Below are positions 43,955 to 54,078 of a stretch of DNA of 64,000 nt, one piece after another (position 1 is the first letter of the stretch; each line of letters begins with the position of its first letter). This DNA comes from RGIG4608 sp045631445. GTDB taxonomy: Bacteria; Bacillota; Clostridia; Oscillospirales; CAG-272. The notes under the pieces are model-generated. The model was not told where the DNA came from, did no database searches, and worked only from the letters and a program-made list of their open reading frames with translations. Location: positions 52,657 to 116,656 of the forward strand of contig JAZQUS010000102.1 in NCBI GenBank assembly GCA_045631445.1, read 5' to 3'. A program made the translations under genes and the position numbers.

Positions 43955-45367
43955 ATGAATAAAAAATTATTAGTTGGTTTAATTGCTTTAATTCTCATCC
44001 TTGTTTTAACTTTATCAGTTACTGCATGCAATTTTTGGACATCAATGAATTCAACAAGCAGCTCATCAAGTTCTTCAAAAAATGATGATAATAACATATC
44101 AACACCTGACGAACCTGAAAGAGATCCTCTCGATTATTCTAACACTTTCTGGCTTGTTGATTATTTCTTTAATAATTTCTCAATTTTTGATATTGATTAT
44201 GAAACGGCAATGCTTGCCGCTATTCGAGCCTATGTAGAAGCAACCGGGGATAAATATGCCGTTTTCTATACTCCAGAAGAGCTTGAAGCATTATTCACCG
44301 AAAACAATGGAGACCTTTACGGTATCGGTGTTCAAGTAATATTTGACTATAAAGAGTACTTTATGGAAATTGTTCTTATTATGCCCGATTCACCCGCGCT
44401 CAGTTATCTTCAGATCGGTGACAAGGTTACACACATCTATATTGACGGAGAAAAAATTGCTCTTGCTGACGTAGTTGCTGAAAATATTGCTAAAGCTAAG
44501 GAAATTTACCCAACTTATACAGAAGAAGAATTGAATAATGTGGCTTGCTACGATGCTTTCCAATATGCGGTTGCAAATCTTAAGGGACCTGAGGGAACTT
44601 ATGCTAAATTCACCGTTAACAGAGACGGCAAAGAAATCGAAATGGAAATTCAAAGAGCAAAGGTTAAAACCGTTTCTGTTACTTGCAAGACTTCAATAAA
44701 AGACAGTAGCATTGGCATTGTTTCTATAAGTCAGTTTGATTTAACTACCCCAGTTCAGTTCAAAGAATGTATGGATAAGCTCGTTGCACAAGGTTGCAAT
44801 AAGTTTGTTTTTGACGTAAGAAATAATCCAGGCGGAGATCTTGCATCACTAGTTGCAGTTGTAAGCACATTGCTTGAAAAAGACGATGTAATTCTTACAA
44901 CCAAAGATTCGAGCGGTAAGGTTGAAACTACAAAGGTAAAAACTGTAAATTATTCTGTTTCTTCAGGTTATTCTACATGCAATGTAACTAACTCTGATAT
45001 AGGTAAATACAAGGGGTATGAGTTTGTTGTGCTTGCAAATGAAAATTCTGCAAGTGCTGCCGAACTCTTTACAGCTAACCTTCGTGACCATGGACTTGCT
45101 CAAATAGTTGGTACAAAAACTTATGGCAAGGGAAGTGTTCAAAGCATTGTCGACTTGAGTGCATATGGCTCAGAGTATTATGGTGGCCTTAGACTTACTA
45201 CAAAACTTTATTTCCCACCTTGCGGTGAAGGATATGACGGTGGAATAGGTATTGAGCCTAATTACAACGTTGAGCTTGAAGGCAAAGCCGCAGAAACACA
45301 TTTTTATAAACTTACAGAAGAAATTGATAATCAGCTTCAAAAAGCTGTTTCACTTTTAATTGATTAA
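43955..45367 (+). CDS. S41-family (CtpA-like) C-terminal processing protease, lipoprotein
   Basis: 470 aa. Signal peptide with lipobox VTAC (Cys25) and a Ser/Asn linker (26-50), so it is anchored outside the membrane. PDZ-like region about 120-170 (GIGVQVIFD; DSPALSYLQIGDKV), then the protease core: FDVRNNPGG, the Ser in ENSASAAELF (about 365-367) and the catalytic Lys K392 in KTYGKGSVQS. The Ser/Lys dyad is intact. The role is probably processing of exported proteins; it precedes greA and may be cotranscribed. Confidence 0.88.
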   Translation: MNKKLLVGLIALILILVLTLSVTACNFWTSMNSTSSSSSSSKNDDNNISTPDEPERDPLDYSNTFWLVDYFFNNFSIFDIDYETAMLAAIRAYVEATGDKYAVFYTPEELEALFTENNGDLYGIGVQVIFDYKEYFMEIVLIMPDSPALSYLQIGDKVTHIYIDGEKIALADVVAENIAKAKEIYPTYTEEELNNVACYDAFQYAVANLKGPEGTYAKFTVNRDGKEIEMEIQRAKVKTVSVTCKTSIKDSSIGIVSISQFDLTTPVQFKECMDKLVAQGCNKFVFDVRNNPGGDLASLVAVVSTLLEKDDVILTTKDSSGKVETTKVKTVNYSVSSGYSTCNVTNSDIGKYKGYEFVVLANENSASAAELFTANLRDHGLAQIVGTKTYGKGSVQSIVDLSAYGSEYYGGLRLTTKLYFPPCGEGYDGGIGIEPNYNVELEGKAAETHFYKLTEEIDNQLQKAVSLLID

Positions 45368-45387
45368 TATTGAATAGGAGATATATT

Positions 45388-45870
45388 ATGGCAAAGGCTA
45401 AACAGATGTTATACACAAAAGAGGGCTTTGAAGCCCTTCAAGCAGAGCTTAAGGAACGTCAAACAGTAAAACGTGAGGAAATCAAAGAGGCTATTGCTAC
45501 TGCACGTTCATTCGGTGACCTTTCTGAAAACTCTGAATATGATGCTGCAAGAAATGAACAGGCACAAAACGAAGCAAGAATTCTTGAACTTCAAGCACTT
45601 ATTGATAATGCTCTCATCATTGATGAAACTAAAATTGACTCTAGTGTTATAAGTATCGGTTCCACAGTTAAAGTTTATGACAAGGAATTTGACGAGGAAG
45701 TTGAATATAGCATTGTGGGTTCAAATGAGGTTGACCCAATAAGTGGAAAAATTTCTGATCAGTCCCCCATCGGTCATGCCCTTATGGGTAAAAGTGCAGG
45801 TGCTGAGGTTAACGTTGATACTCCTTCCGGTGTTATAACTTTGAAGGTCCTTGAAGTAAGCAGAAAATAA
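45388..45870 (+). CDS. greA: transcription elongation factor GreA
   Basis: 160 aa from the ATG at 45388 (AGGAG site). N-terminal coiled coil ending in ARSFGDLSENSEYDAAR, the acidic tip that stimulates RNA polymerase cleavage, and a C-terminal FKBP-like domain. Followed by lysS 12 bases later, a common pair. Confidence 0.95.
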   Translation: MAKAKQMLYTKEGFEALQAELKERQTVKREEIKEAIATARSFGDLSENSEYDAARNEQAQNEARILELQALIDNALIIDETKIDSSVISIGSTVKVYDKEFDEEVEYSIVGSNEVDPISGKISDQSPIGHALMGKSAGAEVNVDTPSGVITLKVLEVSRK

Positions 45871-45882
45871 TTGGAGGTCAGT

Positions 45883-47394
45883 ATGACAGACATTAATAAC
45901 ATTAACGAAGAACTCCTTGTTGACGAAGAAAAGGAATTAAACTCCATACTTCAAATTAGACGAGATAAACTCACAGCACTCAAGGAAACTGGTAACGATC
46001 CTTTCCAAAAGGTAAAATATGATTTTGACACATATAGTGTTGATATTAAAGATAATTTTGAACAATACGAGGATAAGGACGTTAAGATAGCCGGAAGAAT
46101 TATGAGCCGCCGCGATATGGGTAAGGCAAATTTCATTGACGTTATGGATGGCAAGGGCAGAATTCAGTGCTATATTCGTATCAACGATATAGGCGAAGAA
46201 GCATTCGAACAGTATAAGAAATGGGATATCGGTGACATCGTAGGTGTTAGCGGTAAGGCATTCCGCACAAGACGCGGTGAAATTTCTGTTCACGTTTATT
46301 CCATTGAACTTCTTGCAAAGAGCTTACTTCCTCTTCCTGAAAAATTCCACGGTCTTCGCGATACCGACCTTAGATACAGACAGAGATATGTTGACCTTAT
46401 TATGAATCCCGAAGTTAAGGATACCTTTGTGAAGCGTAGTCTTATTCTTAAGTATATTAGAGAATATCTTGACGGTAAGGGCTTCCTTGAGGTTGATACA
46501 CCTATTCTTGTTCCTCTTGAAATTGGTGCGTCTGCACGTCCATTTAAGACTCACCACAATACTCTTGACATGGATATGTATCTTCGTATAGAAACCGAGC
46601 TTTACTTGAAGCGTCTAATTGTTGGCGGTATGGATAAGGTTTACGAGGTAGGACGTATCTTTAGAAACGAGGGCATGGATACTAAGCACAACCCTGAGTT
46701 TACATCAATCGAGCTTTATCAGGCATTTACCGATTATAAGGGTATGATGAATCTTGTCGAAGAACTCTACAAAATGCTTGCAGAAAAGGTTTGTGGTTCA
46801 ACCCTTATAACATATCAGGGTAAGGAAATTGATATGTCTAAGTGGGAACGACTCACTATGGTTGAAGCAGTTAAAAAGTATGCTGGGGTTGACTACTACG
46901 ATTGGAAGTCAGATGAAGATGCAAGAGCTTGCGCTAAAGAAAAGCACGTTGAAGTGCCTGAAAACGCAACAAAGGGAACTGTTCTTGTTGAATTTTTTGA
47001 TGCATTTGTTGAAGAACACCTTATTCAGCCCACATTTATCTACGATTATCCCGTAGAAAATAGTCCTCTTGCAAAGAGAAAAGCAGATGACCCTGCATTT
47101 ACGGAAAGATTTGAATATTTCATCAATGCAACAGAGTTCGGCAATGCATTTAGTGAACTTAATGATCCTATCGATCAAAAGGAAAGATTTGAAAAGCAGG
47201 TTGCTGCTAAGAAGAAAGACGAGCCCAACTGTAATGCTGAGGTTGATTACGACTATGTAACTGCTCTTGAATATGGACTTGCTCCTACAGGTGGTCTTGG
47301 CTTTGGCGTTGACCGTCTTGTAATGCTTCTTACGGACTCTGCGTCAATCCGTGACGTATTGTTGTTCCCAACAATGAAGCCCCTCGCAGAATAA
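45883..47394 (+). CDS. lysS: lysyl-tRNA synthetase, class II
   Basis: 503 aa from the ATG at 45883 (GGAGG site). N-terminal OB anticodon-binding domain (about 60-165), then class II core: motif 1 near LEVDTPILVPLEIGASARPF, motif 2 FRNEGMDTKHNPEFTSIELY, motif 3 GFGVDRLVMLL. Full length, with all signatures present. Confidence 0.97.
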   Translation: MTDINNINEELLVDEEKELNSILQIRRDKLTALKETGNDPFQKVKYDFDTYSVDIKDNFEQYEDKDVKIAGRIMSRRDMGKANFIDVMDGKGRIQCYIRINDIGEEAFEQYKKWDIGDIVGVSGKAFRTRRGEISVHVYSIELLAKSLLPLPEKFHGLRDTDLRYRQRYVDLIMNPEVKDTFVKRSLILKYIREYLDGKGFLEVDTPILVPLEIGASARPFKTHHNTLDMDMYLRIETELYLKRLIVGGMDKVYEVGRIFRNEGMDTKHNPEFTSIELYQAFTDYKGMMNLVEELYKMLAEKVCGSTLITYQGKEIDMSKWERLTMVEAVKKYAGVDYYDWKSDEDARACAKEKHVEVPENATKGTVLVEFFDAFVEEHLIQPTFIYDYPVENSPLAKRKADDPAFTERFEYFINATEFGNAFSELNDPIDQKERFEKQVAAKKKDEPNCNAEVDYDYVTALEYGLAPTGGLGFGVDRLVMLLTDSASIRDVLLFPTMKPLAE

Positions 47395-47407
47395 TTACAT
47401 CAAATTT

Positions 47408-47440
47408 AAGAGCTTGGAAAATTCCAAGCTCTTTTTTTTC
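47408..47440 (+). terminator. terminator after lysS
   Basis: AAGAGCTTGGAA (47408-47419) with TTCCAAGCTCTT (47422-47433) and a T-run. Confidence 0.9.
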
Positions 47441-47449
47441 CATTTGCTA

Positions 47450-47477
47450 TTGAATTATTTTTAAAAAATGGTATAAT
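47450..47477 (+). promoter_or_regulatory. promoter for dxs
   Basis: TTGAAT (47450-47455), 16 bp, TATAAT (47472-47477). Confidence 0.55.
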
Positions 47478-47509
47478 ATTATAGATATCAATTTATATAG
47501 GAGAATTAT

Positions 47510-49375
47510 ATGGCAAATTACAAGTATCTTGATAAAATAAATTCTCCTGCAGATTTACAAAAGATGCAGGAGGACGAAATTGCTCCTCTTGCAAGTGAAA
47601 TAAGAAGCTTTTTGGTTGAAAAAGTAGAGCAAAACGGCGGTCACCTTGCTTCCAACTTAGGTATTGTTGAACTAACTCTTGCAATTCATAGAGTTTTTGA
47701 TATTCCAAAAGATCACCTTATATTCGATGTTGGTCACCAAAGTTACGTTCATAAAATAATTACAGGTAGAAAAGATAAATTTGACACTTTACGTCAAGGC
47801 GGTGGATTAAGCGGATTTACTAAAAGGAGTGAAAGTGACTCAGATTGCTTTGGCGCAGGTCACAGTTCAACCTCTATTTCTGCCGGCCTTGGATTTGCCC
47901 AAGCAGACAAATTACTTAAAAATGATGCTACAACAGTCGTAGTACTAGGTGATGGTGCTTTCACAGGTGGAATGGTACACGAAGCCCTAAACAACTGCGA
48001 AAAGGACCTAAAGCTTATCATAATTTTGAATGAAAATGAAATGTCAATTTCCAAAAACATCGGAAGCTTTGCAAAAGTGCTCACAAAGCTCCGACTTCAA
48101 TCCGGTTATATAGACACAAAAAATCTCGTTAAAAACATTCTTACAAAAATACCGTTGGTAGGTAAACCCCTATTTAAATTATTGCGAAATACAAAAAAGC
48201 GCATTAAAGATATCTTTTATGGCTCTAATTACTTTGAAAATCTTGGTTTGTTCTATGTTGGTCCAATTGACGGACACAACGAAAAACAGCTTGAAGATGC
48301 ACTTAGAGTTGCAAGATCCTGCAAGGAAAGTGCGATAGTTCATATAACTACTATTAAGGGAAAAGGATATTCCCCCGCAGAAGAAAACCCAGGTAAATAT
48401 CACGGTATTTCACCTAAGAATTCTAAACACCAAGATACTACTTTTTCTGAAGAATTCGGTATATATCTTACTGAAATGGCTAAAAAAGATGATAAAATCT
48501 GCGCTATCACAGCTTCCATGCTAGACGGTACTGGACTTGTTCCTTTTGCTTCGCAATTTCCTAAAAGAACCTTTGACGTAGGAATTGCAGAGGAACATGC
48601 ATTAACCTTTGCGTCTGGACTTGCTGCAGAAGGTATGAAACCATACTTTGCAGTTTATTCGACATTCTTGCAACGTTCATATGATAACATTTTGCATGAT
48701 ATGGCGCTACAAAATCTTCCTGTTAGAATTTGTATAGACAGAGCAGGATTAAATGCATCAGATGGGCCTACTCATCACGGAATATTTGATGTTGCTATGC
48801 TATCACAAGTACCTAATATGACTCTTTATGCTCCTGTAAGCTATCAATCCTTAAAAAATGCATTAATAGAATCAAGTTCACTTGACTCACCTTGCGCTAT
48901 AAGGTATAATAAGGGTGAACAGATTGAAGCTATAGTAAACGAATTCAGTGAAAATACCGATAAAGTTGGAATCAAAACTAATTTTACCAATTCAGAGAAT
49001 TTGGATGCTTTGATTATTACACACGGTAGTATTGTTGCAGAAGCAATAAAAGCCAAAAACATATTCGCAAACGAAGGTATATCAGTTGGAATCATTCTTG
49101 TCGAAAAAATTATGCCTTATAATTCTTTAGTTGAAGAAATACTTGCCGTATTACCGCAAAAATCAATAAAAATTGTTACTCTTGAACAGGAAATTAAGGC
49201 AGGTGGGTTTGGTATGATGCTTTATGACAAGTTAAGACAAAAGAATATTATGCAAAACAAAAAGCTAGATATTATTGCTCTTGAAGATACCTTTGCTGAC
49301 AAGTATGGGGAAGATATATATAAATCATTCGGTCTTGATGCGCTTTCAATTGTCCGCAGAATTAAAAAACTTTAA
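47510..49375 (+). CDS. dxs: 1-deoxy-D-xylulose-5-phosphate synthase
   Basis: 621 aa. First enzyme of the MEP isoprenoid pathway: pyruvate and glyceraldehyde 3-phosphate to DXP, using thiamine diphosphate. The TPP-binding motif GDGAFTGGMVHEALNNCEKDL, the GHSSTSISAGLGFA region and DRAGLNASDGPTHHG are all intact. The neighbouring gene is a DtxR-type regulator 15 bases downstream; a farnesyl synthase, xseB or tlyA are not seen nearby. Confidence 0.96.
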   Translation: MANYKYLDKINSPADLQKMQEDEIAPLASEIRSFLVEKVEQNGGHLASNLGIVELTLAIHRVFDIPKDHLIFDVGHQSYVHKIITGRKDKFDTLRQGGGLSGFTKRSESDSDCFGAGHSSTSISAGLGFAQADKLLKNDATTVVVLGDGAFTGGMVHEALNNCEKDLKLIIILNENEMSISKNIGSFAKVLTKLRLQSGYIDTKNLVKNILTKIPLVGKPLFKLLRNTKKRIKDIFYGSNYFENLGLFYVGPIDGHNEKQLEDALRVARSCKESAIVHITTIKGKGYSPAEENPGKYHGISPKNSKHQDTTFSEEFGIYLTEMAKKDDKICAITASMLDGTGLVPFASQFPKRTFDVGIAEEHALTFASGLAAEGMKPYFAVYSTFLQRSYDNILHDMALQNLPVRICIDRAGLNASDGPTHHGIFDVAMLSQVPNMTLYAPVSYQSLKNALIESSSLDSPCAIRYNKGEQIEAIVNEFSENTDKVGIKTNFTNSENLDALIITHGSIVAEAIKAKNIFANEGISVGIILVEKIMPYNSLVEEILAVLPQKSIKIVTLEQEIKAGGFGMMLYDKLRQKNIMQNKKLDIIALEDTFADKYGEDIYKSFGLDALSIVRRIKKL

Positions 49376-49390
49376 TGGAGGAAACTGTAT

Positions 49391-49753
49391 ATGAGCTTAT
49401 ATGAATCCGGGGAAATGTACCTAGAAAGCATATTGGTATTAACCAGACAAGGCAAAAACGTTCGTGCAATTGATGTTTGTGAGTATATGGGTTACTCCAA
49501 GCCAAGCGTAAGCAGAGCACTTGGAATTCTCAAAAAAAGCGGACATGTTACTGTTGACAAAAATGGATATTTGACACTTACGGATGATGGCTTAGCAATT
49601 GCTCAAAAGATTTTCGAGCGACACAAAACACTTACAGAGATTTTAATTTCTATAGGAGTTGAACCTAATGTTGCAAGTGATGATGCTTGTAAAATAGAGC
49701 ATCACATCAGTGATGAATCCTTTGAGGCACTTAAAAAGAAATTCAATAAATAA
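49391..49753 (+). CDS. DtxR-family metal-dependent regulator (iron-type ligand set)
   Basis: 120 aa, lacking the SH3-like domain. N-terminal winged HTH (VRAIDVCEYMGYSKPSVSRAL) and dimerisation domain. Ligand positions read M9, H78, C100, E103 and H104, which resemble the iron-responsive DtxR set (Met, Cys, Glu, His) more than the Mn-responsive MntR set (Asp, Glu, Glu). Iron-responsive repression is therefore likelier (inference from residue pattern). Starts 15 bases after dxs (GGAGG site), so it is probably cotranscribed with dxs, an odd pairing. Confidence 0.87.
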   Translation: MSLYESGEMYLESILVLTRQGKNVRAIDVCEYMGYSKPSVSRALGILKKSGHVTVDKNGYLTLTDDGLAIAQKIFERHKTLTEILISIGVEPNVASDDACKIEHHISDESFEALKKKFNK

Positions 49754-49754
49754 T

Positions 49755-49787
49755 AAATAACGGAGATGCTCGGCATCTCCGTTATTT
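49755..49787. terminator. terminator between regulator and aminotransferase genes (converging)
   Basis: AAATAACGGAGATGC (49755-49769) with GCATCTCCGTTATTT (49773-49787). It overlaps the stop codon of the minus-strand aminotransferase. Confidence 0.8.
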
Positions 49788-50969
49788 CATTTTACCACTT
49801 TTAATATCATCTATAAATCGTGCCATTCTATCAAGTCCTTCAGAAATATGATGAACCGAATATGCATAAGATATTCTTGCAAATCCCTCTCCACATTTGC
49901 CAAATGCTTCACCTGGAACTATAGCCACATGGTAACGCTTTAACAATTCAGAACAAAATTCTTCGCCAGTAAGACCGAACTGTGATATTTTAGGGAATAT
50001 ATAGAATGCACCCTTAGGTTCAAAGCTCTCTATTCCCATATCAAGCAATTTGTTATAAATCAATGTTCTTCTTCTATCATATTCCGCAGTCATATATGCT
50101 ATATCATCATCACCGTTGCGAAGCGCAGAAATTGCCGCAAATTGTGAAGTTGTGGGGCTTGACATTATTTCATATTGATGAATTTTAAGCATTTGTTCAG
50201 TAATTTGTGCGGGGGCACAAACCCATCCAAGTCTCCATCCTGTCATTGCATATGCCTTTGAAAAACCATTAACAACTATAGTACGCTCTCTCATGCCTTC
50301 TATAGTTGCAATCGAACAATGCTTTGTACCATAGGTCATTTCTGCATAAATTTCATCCGAAAGAATAACTATATTTGTATCTCTGATAATATCTGCTATT
50401 TCTTCAAGCTCCTCTTTAGTCATAATCGCGCCAGTAGGATTATTAGGAAAGGGAAGAATTATCATTTTTGTTTTTTCGGTTATCAAGGATTTTAACTTTT
50501 CAGGATTAATCTTAAATTCGTCCTCAAAAAAAGTTTCCAAAACAATGGGTTTTGCTCCAACCATTCGTGTAAGTGGCTCGTAGCAAACAAAGGATGGAGT
50601 TGGTATAATCACCTCATCGCCAAAATCAAGCGTAGCACGCATAGCAATATCGATAGCTTCAGAACCGCCAACGGTAACTATGATTTCCGATTTGGGATTA
50701 TATTCAAGCGCAAATCTACGCATCATATAAAGATTAATCTCTCTGCGAAGTTCCTCAAGCCCCGCATTAGCGGTATAAAAGGTCTTGCCAGTTTCAAGAC
50801 TATGAATACCAGCCTCTCGTATATGCCAGGGAGTCACAAAATCAGGTTGTCCAACGGTAAGAGAGATAACATCCTTCATATCGGGGGTAATCATATCAAA
50901 ATATTTTCTTATACCTGATTTTGGGATATCAATAATTTTTTGAGGTAAAACTTTACCATAATCGATCAT
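49782..50969 (-). CDS. class I/II PLP-dependent aminotransferase
   Basis: 395 aa. The PLP lysine lies in VVNGFSKAYAMTGWRLGW; the LPFPNNPTGAIM and SDEIYAEM motifs are standard. It belongs to the aspartate/aromatic aminotransferase (AspC/PatA-like) group; the specific amino acid cannot be read. Its ATG overlaps the stop of the upstream Lrp gene (ATGA), so the regulator and enzyme are coupled. Confidence 0.9.
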   Translation of the reverse strand: MIDYGKVLPQKIIDIPKSGIRKYFDMITPDMKDVISLTVGQPDFVTPWHIREAGIHSLETGKTFYTANAGLEELRREINLYMMRRFALEYNPKSEIIVTVGGSEAIDIAMRATLDFGDEVIIPTPSFVCYEPLTRMVGAKPIVLETFFEDEFKINPEKLKSLITEKTKMIILPFPNNPTGAIMTKEELEEIADIIRDTNIVILSDEIYAEMTYGTKHCSIATIEGMRERTIVVNGFSKAYAMTGWRLGWVCAPAQITEQMLKIHQYEIMSSPTTSQFAAISALRNGDDDIAYMTAEYDRRRTLIYNKLLDMGIESFEPKGAFYIFPKISQFGLTGEEFCSELLKRYHVAIVPGEAFGKCGEGFARISYAYSVHHISEGLDRMARFIDDIKSGKMK

Positions 50970-51451
50970 TCGCCAAAAATCTCTCTTTCATCAATTTCAG
51001 GCGCCGCTCCATAGATAACTCCCTTATCCTTATATCTTCTCAACACAAAATGAGTTGATGTACTCTGTATATGTGAGATGGGGGATAATTTTTCTGCAAC
51101 GAATAAAGCAACCTCACGTAATGTTCTTGACTGAATTACGATAGCAAAGTCAAACCCACCGGATATAAGATAAAGACTCTCAACTTCAGGATAATTGTAT
51201 ATTTTTTCTGCTATTCTATCAAAGCCACGTTCGGGCTGAGGCGTAGTTTTAACCTCTATGATAGCAGTAACGTATTCTCGTGACGTTTTATCCCAGTCAA
51301 TTAGAGTTTTATAACCAAGAATAACCCCTTCTTTTTCATAATCAAGAATCATCTTTTTAATATCGCCACTTTCCTTTTCTAACATTTTAGAAAGCTGATC
51401 AGGAGTAAGTGTGGCATCATTTTCAAGTAAAGTAAGCAATTTATTTTCCAT
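50966..51451 (-). CDS. Lrp/AsnC-family transcriptional regulator
   Basis: 161 aa. N-terminal HTH (LTPDQLSKMLEKESGDIKKMI) and RAM effector-binding domain (about 65-140, VTAIIEVKTTPQPERGFD). It probably regulates its partner aminotransferase gene according to amino-acid level (inference). The coding strand is preceded by GGAG. Confidence 0.9.
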   Translation of the reverse strand: MENKLLTLLENDATLTPDQLSKMLEKESGDIKKMILDYEKEGVILGYKTLIDWDKTSREYVTAIIEVKTTPQPERGFDRIAEKIYNYPEVESLYLISGGFDFAIVIQSRTLREVALFVAEKLSPISHIQSTSTHFVLRRYKDKGVIYGAAPEIDEREIFGE

Positions 51452-51552
51452 AATTAAATCTCCTCATATAATTTATTTGTATTATATCATATTTTTATGT
51501 TTTCGTAAACAGTTTTGTAATTTTTTTGCGAAATTTTTTCACATATCAATAA

Positions 51553-51577
51553 AATCCCGCAGAATATACTGCGGGAT
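51553..51577 (-). terminator. terminator after the lipase-like gene
   Basis: ATCCCGCAG (51554-51562) with CTGCGGGAT (51569-51577); the minus strand continues TTTATTG. Confidence 0.8.
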
Positions 51578-51583
51578 CATCAA

Positions 51584-52498
51584 TTATTCAATAAATTTAA
51601 GAATATCAGCTGTAACCTCTTCTCGAGCGTTATCGTTCAAAAGCTCGTGACGGTTATTATCATAGAGCTTCATTGTGACGTCTGCCCCAAATTTTACTAA
51701 ATTATCTCTTACGGTAATTACACCCTTACTATAATCTCCAACTACATCGTCCTTGCCAGAAACTATTAATATTGGCATCTTGGGAGCAACGCTTGAAAAC
51801 CACTCCATACGATTGGCTTTATACGTTAATGAAATAATATCATGCATTATTGAAATCGTTAATTCGAAGGTACAAAATTTATCATTATGATATTTTTCTC
51901 GGACTTCAGGATCATTTGTAAGCCAAGCATGTGGGCCCTCAGATTTAGGACAACGCGCATTATAGGATCCAAAAGCAAAGAATTTTACTATCTTTGAATA
52001 GTGCCTTGGTCCTCTGATTTGTTGAATAAATTGTGAAAGATAAAGACCCAATACAACGATACCCTTAGGTCCACCAGTACCCATTATAATAAGCTTATCA
52101 GGTGTAACGTAATTCTGTACAGCCATTCTAACAACAAATGACCCCATACTGTGACCCATAAGATAGTAGGGAAGATCACCATATTCAGATCGCATAGCAT
52201 CAAAAAAAGCTTTAACATCTTTGGCTAAAAGATCATCTCCGTTATGCTCGGCAATAAAACCAAGCTCACTATCATCATTAACTGTGTTTCCGTGTCCAAG
52301 ATGATCATATCCGAATGCAATGTACCCGTTTTCAGCAAGAATTCTCATAAATCTATCATATCTTCCTATATATTCTGTCATACCGTGAACTATATGAAAA
52401 TATCCCTTGATCTTACCCTGTGGAATGTAGACTATTCCTGCCAACATATTCTTCCCATTTGAGGAAAGAACTTTTTTTTCTATAATTTCGTATTGCAT
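51584..52498 (-). CDS. alpha/beta hydrolase, monoacylglycerol lipase-like
   Basis: 304 aa. HGMTEYIGRYDRF and YDHLGHG strands, nucleophile GHSMGS, a lid region with HYSKIVKFF, acid in VSGKDDVVGD and His in NRHELLND. This is the serine lysophospholipase/monoglyceride lipase type. Placed 7 bases after glpK on the same strand, it could supply glycerol for the kinase, a plausible lipid-glycerol pairing (inference). Confidence 0.88.
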   Translation of the reverse strand: MQYEIIEKKVLSSNGKNMLAGIVYIPQGKIKGYFHIVHGMTEYIGRYDRFMRILAENGYIAFGYDHLGHGNTVNDDSELGFIAEHNGDDLLAKDVKAFFDAMRSEYGDLPYYLMGHSMGSFVVRMAVQNYVTPDKLIIMGTGGPKGIVVLGLYLSQFIQQIRGPRHYSKIVKFFAFGSYNARCPKSEGPHAWLTNDPEVREKYHNDKFCTFELTISIMHDIISLTYKANRMEWFSSVAPKMPILIVSGKDDVVGDYSKGVITVRDNLVKFGADVTMKLYDNNRHELLNDNAREEVTADILKFIE

Positions 52499-52505
52499 AT
52501 TTACC

Positions 52506-53990
52506 TCAATTTTGCTTTTTGCAATTATCTATAGCTTTTTGCCAACCTTTAATTAGTGAGTAACGCTTTGTATTATCTATAGAAGGCAAGAAAATTTTCT
52601 TACTCTGAATTATATTTTTGAGTTCATCTCTATCTTTGAAAAATCCAACAGCTAGACCTGCAAGAAATGCAGCACCTTGCGAGGTGGCTTCAATAGTATT
52701 AGGTCTTATGACACTCAAGTCCGAAATATCACTTTGAAACTGCATAAGAAAATTGTTTGCAGAAGCTCCACCATCAACCTTGAGTGAGGAAAGTTTAATT
52801 TTTGTATCAGCTTCCATAGCAGACAAAACATCATTTGACTGATATGCAATTGATTCTAACGCAGCTCTAATAATATGATATACATTCGCACCTCTCGTAA
52901 GACCAGTTATACTTCCTCTTGCGTGCATATCCCAATATGGTGCGCCTAGGCCAGCAAATGCAGGGACAAAATATACACCCGCACTATCCTCAACCTTAAG
53001 TGCAAAATCCTCACTATCTTTTGAAGAATTAATCACCCTTAACTCATCTCTAAGCCACTGTATAACCGCACCTCCAACAAAAACCGATCCCTCAAGAGCA
53101 TATTCAATTGGTCTGCCTTGTTCAGTTGCAGCTATAGTTGTTATAAGACCGTTCTTAGAACTTATTCTTTTATTACCAGTATGTGCAAGAAGGAAACAAC
53201 CTGTTCCATAAGTATTTTTGGCTTCGCCATTTTCAAAGCAACATTGACCAAAAAGAGCAGCCTGTTGGTCACCTGCAATTCCACAAATGGGAATTGATGC
53301 TCCCATAATTTCGACATTGCCGTATATTTCACTGCTTGAACATACTTTAGGCAGAATTGATTTTGGAATATCAAGTATTCGAAGCAAGGCATCATCCCAA
53401 ACGCCTCTTTCAATGTCAAAAAGCATTGTTCTTGATGCATTTGTAACATCTGTAACATGTATTCTTCCTTCAGTTAATTTCCAAATAAGCCATGTATCTA
53501 CTGTGCCAAATAACAGCTCACCTCTAGCAGCCATTTCTCTTGCACCATCAATATTATCAAGTATCCACTTAATTTTCGTAGCACTAAAATACGCATCTAC
53601 CTTAAGTCCAGTAACGTTTTGAATATAATCAGAATATCCATTATCTATAAGAGTATCACAAATATCTGCAGTTCGTCTGCATTGCCATACTATAGCATTA
53701 TATATAGGTTTACCTGTAACTTTATTCCATAAAATTGTTGTTTCTCTTTGATTGGTAATACCAATACCCGCGATTTCATCTGGTGAAATACCGCTTTTAG
53801 CAATACATTCCGTTAGAGTTGCATATTGATTAGCATATATTTCCATAGGATTTTGCTCAACCCATCCGGGATGCGGATAATATTGAGTAAATTCATGTTG
53901 TGAAGAAGAAACTATATTACAATCATGATCAAAAAGGATACTTCTCGCACTTGTGGTACCTTCATCTAAAGCTAAAATATACTTACTCAT
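52506..53990 (-). CDS. glpK: glycerol kinase
   Basis: 494 aa from the ATG at 53990 (GGAGG site). FGGY kinase: ALDEGTTSARSILFD N-terminal motif, GITNQRETTILWNK, glycerol-binding DVTNASRTMLFDI and C-terminal GGASANNFLMQFQ. Converts glycerol to sn-glycerol 3-phosphate. No glpF, glpD or glpO adjoins; the neighbour is a lipase-like hydrolase. Confidence 0.96.
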   Translation of the reverse strand: MSKYILALDEGTTSARSILFDHDCNIVSSSQHEFTQYYPHPGWVEQNPMEIYANQYATLTECIAKSGISPDEIAGIGITNQRETTILWNKVTGKPIYNAIVWQCRRTADICDTLIDNGYSDYIQNVTGLKVDAYFSATKIKWILDNIDGAREMAARGELLFGTVDTWLIWKLTEGRIHVTDVTNASRTMLFDIERGVWDDALLRILDIPKSILPKVCSSSEIYGNVEIMGASIPICGIAGDQQAALFGQCCFENGEAKNTYGTGCFLLAHTGNKRISSKNGLITTIAATEQGRPIEYALEGSVFVGGAVIQWLRDELRVINSSKDSEDFALKVEDSAGVYFVPAFAGLGAPYWDMHARGSITGLTRGANVYHIIRAALESIAYQSNDVLSAMEADTKIKLSSLKVDGGASANNFLMQFQSDISDLSVIRPNTIEATSQGAAFLAGLAVGFFKDRDELKNIIQSKKIFLPSIDNTKRYSLIKGWQKAIDNCKKQN

Positions 53991-54078
53991 ACTATCCTCC
54001 AATCTACTTTAATTTCAATAATTAATTAATTTTATCATATTTTTACTTTAAATTCAATACTATTTTTAAGATTTGTTG

